A stretch of 5,783 nt of DNA from Zavarzinia sp. (GTDB lineage: Bacteria > Pseudomonadota > Alphaproteobacteria > Zavarziniales > Zavarziniaceae), in the NCBI GenBank assembly GCA_028694545.1, contig JAQVKV010000194.1, positions 1 to 5,783 on the forward strand, given 5' to 3'. Shown piece by piece: positions 1 through 5,783 of the stretch. Both the position numbers and the translations under genes were made by a program. Below the pieces are notes generated by a model that did no database searches, was not told the DNA's origin, and saw only the letters and a list, made by a program, of their open reading frames with translations. Each line of letters begins with the position of its first letter. Position 1 is the stretch's first letter.

Positions 1-1138
<1,138 letters not shown>

Positions 1139-1140
1139 GG

Positions 1141-1151
1141 TCTCCTCCCCC
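1141..1151 (-). promoter_or_regulatory. Strong Shine-Dalgarno site fixing a TTG start
   Basis: On the minus strand the sequence reads GGGGGAGGAGA, then CC, then TTG. The GGAGG core lies 5 bases before the TTG at 1138. This is the best ribosome site in the window and is the main reason for choosing a TTG start over an ATG for the dehydrogenase. A weak 5-bp inverted repeat (CCGAT/ATCGG, 1150-1154 and 1166-1170, 11-base A-rich loop) overlaps its upstream edge. Confidence 0.8.
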
Positions 1152-1177
1152 GATCTTTTTCTTCTATCGGTGGCATC

Positions 1178-1206
1178 ACCCTAACCGCAGCCCCCGCCCC
1201 TGACAA
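1178..1206 (-). promoter_or_regulatory. Candidate sigma-70 promoter of the alcohol dehydrogenase
   Basis: On the minus strand, a -35 box TTGTCA (1201-1206, 5 of 6 matches to TTGACA) is followed by a 17-base spacer and a -10 box TAGGGT (1178-1183, 3 of 6 matches). Transcription would begin near 1171, giving a leader of about 33 bases with the ribosome site at its end. The box pair nearly repeats that in front of efp. The weak -10 leaves some doubt. Read-through from the DUF6065 gene upstream is also possible, as no terminator is seen between them. Confidence 0.5.
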
Positions 1207-1220
1207 TCGTGAACAAGGCG

Positions 1221-1958
1221 TCAACTTTGTGGCTTCGCAGGGAAGGGCCTTACCCTGAGCTTGGTCTGGTGGTCGGGCACGGGGGTGGCACCTTCGGCGG
1301 CGCGGCCCTGGAAATAGGTCTTCTGCCAGCCCTGGCGGTTGGCCTCCGTGCCCTTCTTCGGCAGGTCGGCGAGGAACTGGTTCCGGCCCTGCGCCCAGTC
1401 GCGATAGGCGGCTTCGAGGACGGGCTCGTCGTCGAGGCGCTTCATCTCGGGCTCGACCGCCTCGACCATGCCGCGCGGCACCGGGAAGAAAAAGGCGAAG
1501 GGCTCGCCCTCCTCGAAGACGACGGGCGTATCGGGCGCGGTGAAGCGCCAGTTCATGGTGAAGCTGGCGGGAGACCAGTCGGTCTCGATGATGCCGGTGA
1601 GCGGCGCGATGCCGTGTTTCGCCGCATTGGGCGTGCCCCCGACGAAGAGGTTCCAGCCAGGCTCGGTCACGAACAGCGCATGGACGTGAAAGGTCAGTAC
1701 GCCGGAACCGAAATGGCCGACGGCGACCCTGCCAGCCCCGGGCCCGGTCACGCTGACGCTGGCGGGCGGTGCCTCGCCCGACCAGACGGCCTCGACGCGG
1801 GAGGGGCACAGCAATTCCCAGCCGTGGGCATTGGCGATCGACAGCGGCAGGCAGCGATAGGCGAAACCCTGGGGGGTCGCGTCCATCCAGTCGCGCCGGG
1901 CCGGGGCCGGGCGGAGGCGCGGGGCGTGATCGCCGATCGTGTAGCAGGTCAGGCGCAT
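1221..1958 (-). CDS. DUF6065 family protein, function unknown
   Basis: A 245-residue protein that I recognise from memory as DUF6065, a family with no established function; no database search was possible. The recognisable blocks are RDWMDATPQGFAYRCLPL (22-39) running into IANAHGWELLCP (41-52), HFGSGVLTFHVHALF (82-96), PGWNLFVGGTPN (100-111), then GIAPLTGIIETDWSP (116-130) and FTMNWRFT (133-140), and FAFFFPVPRG (154-163). The C-terminal third is charged and looks helical. No signal peptide or membrane segment is visible, so it is probably cytosolic. It follows the MFS gene after 33 bases and precedes the dehydrogenase by 82. No Shine-Dalgarno sequence precedes the ATG, but a -10-like GATAAT lies just upstream, so translation may be leaderless or coupled to the permease gene. 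Which residues, if any, are catalytic cannot be said. Confidence 0.85.
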   Translation of the reverse strand: MRLTCYTIGDHAPRLRPAPARRDWMDATPQGFAYRCLPLSIANAHGWELLCPSRVEAVWSGEAPPASVSVTGPGAGRVAVGHFGSGVLTFHVHALFVTEPGWNLFVGGTPNAAKHGIAPLTGIIETDWSPASFTMNWRFTAPDTPVVFEEGEPFAFFFPVPRGMVEAVEPEMKRLDDEPVLEAAYRDWAQGRNQFLADLPKKGTEANRQGWQKTYFQGRAAEGATPVPDHQTKLRVRPFPAKPQS

Positions 1959-1967
1959 GGCGGCCCG

Positions 1968-1995
1968 ATTATCGCCCGTGCCAGCGCCGGATCAA
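1968..1995 (-). promoter_or_regulatory. Candidate promoter for the DUF6065 gene, overlapping the permease stop codon
   Basis: On the minus strand, TTGATC (1990-1995, 4 of 6 matches) is followed by a 16-base spacer and GATAAT (1968-1973, 5 of 6 matches). The -35 box includes the TGA stop of the permease. Only 9 bases separate the -10 from the ATG at 1958, so transcription would begin about 2-4 bases before the start codon. GATAAT is the best -10 match noted in the window, but no transcription data support it. Confidence 0.35.
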
Positions 1996-3182
1996 GCGGG
2001 CGCCAGCCGCTTCAGCGCGAGTTCGCCGCCCGACCATTGCCGGTCGAGCTGGAACGCCAGCAGGGCGGCCACCACGCAGAACCCCGACATCAGCATGAAG
2101 ATGACGCCACCCTGGGCGGCGTAAAGCGGGCCGATGACCAGCGTCGCCACGGAGACCGCGACCGAAATGCCGAGGGAGGTATAGAGGCCCTGCGCCGTCG
2201 CCGACAGGCCGGGGCGGATGGCCCTCGCGATGAAATGCATGGCGCCGAGATGGGCGAAGGCGAAGCTGCAGGCATGCAGCCAGTTCACCGCGAGCAGGGC
2301 CAGCGGATCGGTCGTCGCCGCCAGCACGCCCCAGCGCAGGATGCCGCCGAGCGCGCCGATGAGGATCAGCAGCGTCGGCCGCAGGCGGTTCACGAAGCGG
2401 GCGGAAAACGCGAAGAGCAGGATCTCGGCCACCACGCCCTCGGACCAGACAAGGCCGATGACGAAATCGCTCAGGCCCGCCTTCTGCCAGTGCAGGGTGG
2501 CGAAAGTGTAATAGGCGGCGTGGCTCGACTGCACGAAGGCATTGGCGCCCAGGAAGAGCAGGAACACGGGATCGCACAGGAAGGCGCTGATTGCCTTCGG
2601 CATGCGCGGCCGGCGCTCGATGTCGATCACGGGCAGCAGCCAGGCGGTGGAGGCGGTCAGGGCAAGAGCCGCGAGCGCCAGCCACAGGATGCCCTCCTTG
2701 CCGGTCACCGGCATGACCCAGCCAACCACGAGCGTGCCGAGGATGAAGGTGATCGATCCCCAGAGCCGCACGCGGCCATAGTCATAGCCGCGCTGATAGG
2801 CGGCGATAACCCCGAGATTCTCGGTCAGGGCGACCTGGGCGGGATAGAACAGATTGGCGACCAGATAGGCCGCGAGCACATGCCAGAAGCCCCAGGCCGG
2901 CAGCAGCGCGGCGAAGGACAGCAGGCTGGCCACCGTCAACCCCATGAGGATCAGACGGCGTTCCGCCAGAATGTCGGCAAGGCGGCCGAAACTGGTGTTG
3001 CCGACGATGCGGATCACCTGACCGAGCGCCAGCACGATGGCGATATCCGACGGCTCGAGGCCGCGGTGCGCCATCCAGGCCGGCAGGAAGGGCACGATGA
3101 CGCCGAGCCCCGAAAAGGAAACCGCATAGAAGAAGGCCATGCGGACGGCCACCGGCAAACGCCGGCGCAGGGGCTCGGACAT
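1992..3182 (-). CDS. MFS transporter, HcaT / MFS_1-like family
   Basis: A 396-residue inner-membrane permease with about 12 hydrophobic segments, the normal length for the major facilitator superfamily. The N-terminus is short and basic (SEPLRRRLP), then helix 1 begins. The loop between helices 2 and 3 carries the MFS signature in the form GRLADILAERR (66-76). Features typical of the HcaT (3-phenylpropionate transporter-like) branch are DYGRVRLWGS (134-143), SSHAAYYTFATLHWQKAG (219-236) with IGLVWSEGVVAEILLF after it (242-257), and FAHLGAMHFIARA (309-321). It probably imports a small organic acid or similar solute with protons, but HcaT-like members are poorly characterised and the substrate cannot be read here. 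It starts 24 bases after the hydrolase stop codon, with no clear ribosome site, so co-transcription and perhaps coupled translation are likely. An internal Met15 is an alternative start but also lacks a ribosome site. Confidence 0.93.
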   Translation of the reverse strand: MSEPLRRRLPVAVRMAFFYAVSFSGLGVIVPFLPAWMAHRGLEPSDIAIVLALGQVIRIVGNTSFGRLADILAERRLILMGLTVASLLSFAALLPAWGFWHVLAAYLVANLFYPAQVALTENLGVIAAYQRGYDYGRVRLWGSITFILGTLVVGWVMPVTGKEGILWLALAALALTASTAWLLPVIDIERRPRMPKAISAFLCDPVFLLFLGANAFVQSSHAAYYTFATLHWQKAGLSDFVIGLVWSEGVVAEILLFAFSARFVNRLRPTLLILIGALGGILRWGVLAATTDPLALLAVNWLHACSFAFAHLGAMHFIARAIRPGLSATAQGLYTSLGISVAVSVATLVIGPLYAAQGGVIFMLMSGFCVVAALLAFQLDRQWSGGELALKRLAPA

Positions 3183-3206
3183 CGATGTTGGGCGCAGGAC
3201 CCGGGT

Positions 3207-4361
3207 TCAGCCCGCGAGGGCGCAGTGGACGAAATCGGACAGGCGGCGGAACCGCTCGATGGACGCACTGTCCTCCAGAAGCCCGGCGGAGAGAAGCACG
3301 AAAGTGACGTCCGAGACCGGGTCCACCCAGAAGACATGGGAACCGGCGCCCAGGCCCCCGAAAGTCCCCGGGCTCGCCAGATGACCGAAGGGCGTGGGAT
3401 AGATGCCCTCGCCTCGCAGCCAGAAGCCGTAGGACATATGGGAGGGGACATCCGTCCAGCCCCGCGCGGCCTTGGCGTGGTCATAGAGGGAATTGGGCAA
3501 CGTCCCCGTGCGATCGACCAGGGCGAAACGCGAAAGTGCCGGCGAGAGCAGGGAAGCGCGCGGGCCCTTGCCCAATTGGCGCCAGCATTCGGCGAAGCGG
3601 AACAGGTCGGTCGCGGTGATGACGCAACCGCCCCCCGGCATCTCGCTGTCGGGCTTCAGCCGGTCGGAGGATTCGAGGACACCGGGCGGGAACAGGCCAG
3701 GCGTCCGATCGCGCACGACGACGGGCACATAGCGCGGCCGGACATCGGCCGGGATGCCCAGCACCGTGTCGGTCATGTCGAGGGGGGCGAAGACATCCTC
3801 CGCCAGGATGCGCGAGAAGCGCCGCTCGTGCGGGTCGAGCCGGCGCACGATCTCGGCCAGCAGGCCGTGGGCCAGCACGGGGCTGTACATGAAGCGCTCG
3901 CCCGGCGGGCACAGCGGCACGGCGCGCGACAGCGCGGCGGTGACCGAGCCAATGTCCGCCGCGTTCAGGGATTTGTCGCCCATGATCACCGGCGGCAGGC
4001 CGCTGGTATGAGTGACCAGATGACCGATGGTGATGCCGCCCTTGTCGTGCTCGGCGAATTCGGGCACGACGTCGGCGACCGGCGTATCGATGGCGAGGTC
4101 GCCCCGCTCGATCGCCTGCAGCACGGTCATGTTGGTGAACTGCTTGGAGACCGACATGGACATGAAGACATCGCCGATGTCCATGGCGCGCCCGCTTTCG
4201 CGGTGGGCGAAGCCGATCGCCTGATGCAGGACGACGCGGCCGCCCCGTGCCACCAGCACCTCCGCCCCGTCGATGCACCCCGCCTCGACATCCGCGAGAA
4301 TGGCGGCAGGCAGACACGCCAGGCGGTCGGGGTCGAACTGGCAGGCTTCGGCGGCGTTCAT
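3207..4361 (-). CDS. Serine hydrolase of the beta-lactamase / esterase (class C fold) family
   Basis: A 384-residue beta-lactamase-fold enzyme (PF00144 type), more like EstB-type esterases and D-aminopeptidases than true AmpC. The nucleophile motif SxxK is SVSK, with Ser70 and Lys73. THTSGLP (118-123) is the conserved segment after it. The usual YxN motif appears as Tyr159-Ser-Pro, with Pro in place of Asn. GGGCVITATDLFRF (243-256) and the C-terminal FGGLGAGSHVFWVDP (334-348), in the place of the KTG/HxG strand, complete the fold. No signal peptide is seen, so it is probably cytoplasmic, which argues against an antibiotic-defence role. An upstream in-frame ATG at 4427 would add 22 residues, but I prefer 4361: GGGAGAGA sits just before it, and the longer form would begin in the candidate -35 box. 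It heads the operon with the permease and probably cleaves an ester or amide; the substrate is unknown. Confidence 0.92.
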   Translation of the reverse strand: MNAAEACQFDPDRLACLPAAILADVEAGCIDGAEVLVARGGRVVLHQAIGFAHRESGRAMDIGDVFMSMSVSKQFTNMTVLQAIERGDLAIDTPVADVVPEFAEHDKGGITIGHLVTHTSGLPPVIMGDKSLNAADIGSVTAALSRAVPLCPPGERFMYSPVLAHGLLAEIVRRLDPHERRFSRILAEDVFAPLDMTDTVLGIPADVRPRYVPVVVRDRTPGLFPPGVLESSDRLKPDSEMPGGGCVITATDLFRFAECWRQLGKGPRASLLSPALSRFALVDRTGTLPNSLYDHAKAARGWTDVPSHMSYGFWLRGEGIYPTPFGHLASPGTFGGLGAGSHVFWVDPVSDVTFVLLSAGLLEDSASIERFRRLSDFVHCALAG

Positions 4362-4365
4362 GAGG

Positions 4366-4373
4366 TCTCTCCC
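4366..4373 (-). promoter_or_regulatory. Shine-Dalgarno site deciding the hydrolase start
   Basis: On the minus strand GGGAGAGA precedes ATG (4361), with the purine run ending about 5 bases before it. No comparable purine run precedes the longer in-frame start at 4427, so this site decides the choice. Confidence 0.7.
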
Positions 4374-4398
4374 GTCGTCTTGTTCTCGCGGCGGCGGG

Positions 4399-4427
4399 AG
4401 TGTGCAGGGATTGGCCGGCCGGTTCAA
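4399..4427 (-). promoter_or_regulatory. Candidate promoter of the hydrolase-permease-DUF6065 operon
   Basis: On the minus strand, TTGAAC (4422-4427, 4 of 6 matches) is followed by a 17-base spacer and CACACT (4399-4404, 3 of 6 matches). The start of transcription would be near 4392, about 30 bases before the hydrolase ATG. The spacer contains the palindrome GGCCGGCC (4413-4420), which may be only a result of high G+C. The efp terminator lies directly upstream, so some promoter is expected in this gap. The -10 is poor. Confidence 0.35.
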
Positions 4428-4441
4428 CCGCCGCCCCCCAC

Positions 4442-4469
4442 AAACGAAAAGGCCCCGGAAACCGGGGCC
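4442..4469 (-). terminator. Intrinsic terminator of efp
   Basis: A perfect 8-bp stem, GGCCCCGG and CCGGGGCC, closes a 3-base loop (4451-4469). On the minus strand it is followed by TTTTCGTTT (4442-4450). It starts 26 bases after the efp stop codon. The U-rich tract is present only for leftward transcription, so it ends efp and separates it from the hydrolase operon. Confidence 0.9.
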
Positions 4470-4495
4470 CCTCGTGAAAGATCCGCGTGAGGGGA

Positions 4496-5065
4496 TCAGT
4501 CCTTGGCGCGTTCCATGTAGGAACCGTCGGCCGTGGCGACGACGACGCGGGTGCCCGATTCGATATGGGGCGGCACCAGGATCTTCTGACCGTTCTCGAG
4601 CACCGCCGGTTTGAAGGACGACGACGCCGTCTGGCCCTTCACCACGGGGTCCGCCTCGACGATCTGCAGGGTCACCGTCTGCGGCAGTTCGGCCGAGACC
4701 GGGTCGCCCTCATAGGTGCGGATGTTGCAGACCATGCCTTCCTGCAGCCAGACCGCCGGCTCGCCGATGACATCGCGCGAGACCACGATCTGCTCGAAAT
4801 TCTCGGTGTCCATGAAGGCGAAATTGTCGCCCTCCGGGTAGAGATATTGGTAATCTCGGTCCTCGAGGCTGACCCGTTCCACCTGCTCGGACGAGCGGTA
4901 GCGTTCCTGCGTCTTCACGCCGTCGCGGATGCCGCGCAGCTCGAACTGGGCGAAGGCGCCGCCCTTGCCGGGCTGCACCATCTGGGTCTTGAGAACGGCG
5001 AACAGCTTGCCGTTGATCTCAACGACATTGCCGACGCGGATCGTATTCGCGTTAACCTTGGGCAT
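4496..5065 (-). CDS. efp: Translation elongation factor P
   Basis: EF-P binds between the ribosomal P and E sites and stimulates peptide bond formation at polyproline stretches. The protein is 189 residues, the standard length, and shows all three domains: the KOW-like domain I (about 1-63), the OB domain II (about 66-128, with YLYPEGDNFAFMD at 75-87) and the OB domain III (about 130-189, starting VTLQIVEADPVVKGQTA). The tip of domain I reads QPGKGGAF, placing Lys34 exactly where the E. coli modification site lies. A Lys here, with an EpmA gene next door, predicts beta-lysylation rather than the rhamnosylated-Arg type. It is transcribed away from epmA. The start ATG at 5065 gives the canonical MPKVNANTIR beginning; the Shine-Dalgarno is weak (GAG about 9 bases upstream). 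A strong terminator follows the gene. Identification is essentially certain. Confidence 0.98.
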   Translation of the reverse strand: MPKVNANTIRVGNVVEINGKLFAVLKTQMVQPGKGGAFAQFELRGIRDGVKTQERYRSSEQVERVSLEDRDYQYLYPEGDNFAFMDTENFEQIVVSRDVIGEPAVWLQEGMVCNIRTYEGDPVSAELPQTVTLQIVEADPVVKGQTASSSFKPAVLENGQKILVPPHIESGTRVVVATADGSYMERAKD

Positions 5066-5101
5066 GGGGATTACTCGATTAGCCTGTCCGAATGGCGGCG
5101 G

Positions 5102-5130
5102 ACCCTATCAGACACGCCCGCGATGGACAA
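5102..5130 (-). promoter_or_regulatory. efp: Candidate promoter of efp
   Basis: On the minus strand, TTGTCC (5125-5130, 4 of 6 matches) is followed by a 17-base spacer and TAGGGT (5102-5107, 3 of 6 matches). Transcription would begin near 5095, about 30 bases before the efp ATG. The same -10 and nearly the same -35 occur before the alcohol dehydrogenase. The site overlaps the longest possible reading of epmA (ATG at 5123), which is one reason to prefer a later epmA start. Confidence 0.45.
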
Positions 5131-5161
5131 CCGCCGCGGCGCCTGCTACGGCCCCTGCATC

Positions 5162-5783
5162 ATGACCATGCGTCCCCTGCCCCCCTCGCCGCCCTGGTGG
5201 CGCCCCGATGTCTTCGCCGCGCGGCGCGATTTCCTGCACGCCCGCGCCGCCGTGACCAGGGCGATCCGCGCCACCTTCGAGACCTGCGACTTCATCGAGG
5301 TCGAAACCCCGGCGCTGCAGGTCAGCCCCGGGATCGAGCCGCATCTGATGGCGTTCTCGACCGAACTGGAACCGGCGGACGGCGGCCCGGCGCGGCGCCT
5401 GCACCTGCACACCTCGCCCGAATTCGCCATGAAGAAACTGCTGGTCGCGGGCGAGCCACGGATCTTCCAACTGGCGCGGGTGTGGCGGAACCGGGAACGC
5501 TCCGCCACCCATCACCCGGAATTCACCATGCTGGAATGGTATCGAACGGGGGCCGGGCTGGAGGAGTTGATGGCGGATTGCGAGGCCCTGCTGCGCGCGG
5601 CCGCCGGGGCCTGCGGGCGCGATCACCTTCTCGTCGGAGGCCGGGAGATCCCGCTTTCCGAGGATTTCGAGCGCCTGTCGATCGAGGAAGCCTTCCTGAT
5701 GCATGCGGGCGTCGATCTTTTCGCGACGATCGACGATCCCCTCGTCCCGAGCCCCGGCAAGCTGCGCGAAGCGGCGGAGGAGA
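5162..5783 (+). CDS. epmA: EF-P--(R)-beta-lysine ligase EpmA (GenX/PoxA/YjeA), C-terminus cut off
   Basis: A class II lysyl-tRNA-synthetase-like enzyme that activates beta-lysine and attaches it to Lys34 of EF-P instead of to tRNA. Only 207 residues of an expected 320-350 or so are in the window. There is no anticodon-binding domain before the catalytic core, which separates it from LysRS. Visible are [15 protein letters not shown] (43-57, motif 1 region), [18 protein letters not shown] (80-97), and motif 2 with its tail: [15 protein letters not shown] (107-121) then TMLEWYR (122-128), aligning without gaps to the E. coli [21 protein letters not shown] segment. Motif 3 lies beyond the edge. 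In-frame ATGs at 5123, 5162 and 5168 are all possible, and none has a ribosome site. I chose 5162 because family homology begins around PWWRPD, just after it, and because 5123 falls inside the likely efp promoter. It diverges from efp, its substrate. Whether epmB follows cannot be seen. Confidence 0.92.
   Translation, partial: [207 protein letters not shown]

Noticed and set aside
1139..1220. A terminator between DUF6065 and the dehydrogenase
   Set aside because: No stem of more than about 5 bp and no U-tract on the minus strand was found. The only repeat is the weak CCGAT/ATCGG pair in the dehydrogenase leader.
4413..4420. GGCCGGCC palindrome in the hydrolase promoter spacer as a repressor operator
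   Set aside because: Symmetry does not extend beyond 8 bases, and such G+C-only palindromes are expected by chance in this composition.
4362..4427. A 22-residue longer N-terminus for the hydrolase (ATG at 4427)
   Set aside because: There is no ribosome site before it, the extension is Pro/Arg-rich with no signal peptide, and the start would fall inside the candidate -35 box. The ATG at 4361 has GGGAGAGA at the right distance.
1209..4490. A 1093-codon open frame on the plus strand, antisense to DUF6065, the permease and the hydrolase
   Set aside because: It is low-complexity, rich in Gly, Arg, Ala, His, Asp and Glu, with no recognisable domain, and it lies opposite three genes with clear family matches. 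High G+C codon use on the opposite strand readily removes stop codons in such frames.
5108..5704. A 198-codon minus-strand frame opposite epmA
   Set aside because: The plus strand encodes a clear EpmA with class II synthetase motifs. The minus frame would also run across the efp promoter region and has biased composition.

Overview
This window looks like a piece of a high-G+C (roughly two-thirds by eye) alphaproteobacterial chromosome. That assignment rests on the style of the proteins (the EF-P and EpmA sequences, a DUF6065 protein, an HcaT-type transporter, a PQQ alcohol dehydrogenase), on the codon use, and on the long spurious open frames antisense to real genes. I cannot name a genus. 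There are no RNA genes, CRISPR arrays, insertion sequences or phage genes.

Layout. Six protein genes fill almost the whole window. Five read leftward. From right to left they are efp (4496-5065), a serine beta-lactamase-fold hydrolase (3207-4361), an MFS permease (1992-3182), a DUF6065 protein (1221-1958) and a secreted PQQ-dependent alcohol dehydrogenase that runs off the left edge (1-1138). The sixth, epmA, reads rightward from about 5162 and runs off the right edge. No gene-free stretch exceeds 300 bases. The longest gaps are 134 bases between efp and the hydrolase, 96 bases between efp and epmA, and 82 bases between DUF6065 and the dehydrogenase.

Transcription units as I read them. efp has its own promoter and ends at a strong intrinsic terminator (4442-4469), so it is separate from the genes to its left. 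The hydrolase, permease and DUF6065 genes are packed with gaps of 24 and 33 bases and look like an operon starting from a promoter near 4399-4427. A second promoter may lie across the end of the permease gene, directly in front of DUF6065. The dehydrogenase has its own good promoter candidate, whose -35/-10 pattern (TTGTCA, 17 bases, TAGGGT) nearly matches that of efp (TTGTCC, 17 bases, TAGGGT).

How the genes may work together. EpmA attaches a lysine-type group to Lys34 of EF-P, the factor that rescues ribosomes stalled on polyproline, so efp and epmA are a functional pair arranged head to head. The hydrolase, permease and dehydrogenase could form a small uptake-and-oxidation module: an alcohol oxidised in the periplasm, a small substrate imported, an ester or amide cleaved in the cytoplasm. 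No substrate can be read from the sequence, and the role of the DUF6065 protein is unknown. I found no clearly new biological system. The points most worth following are the possible leaderless start of DUF6065, the shared promoter pattern, and unusual residues in the dehydrogenase and hydrolase.
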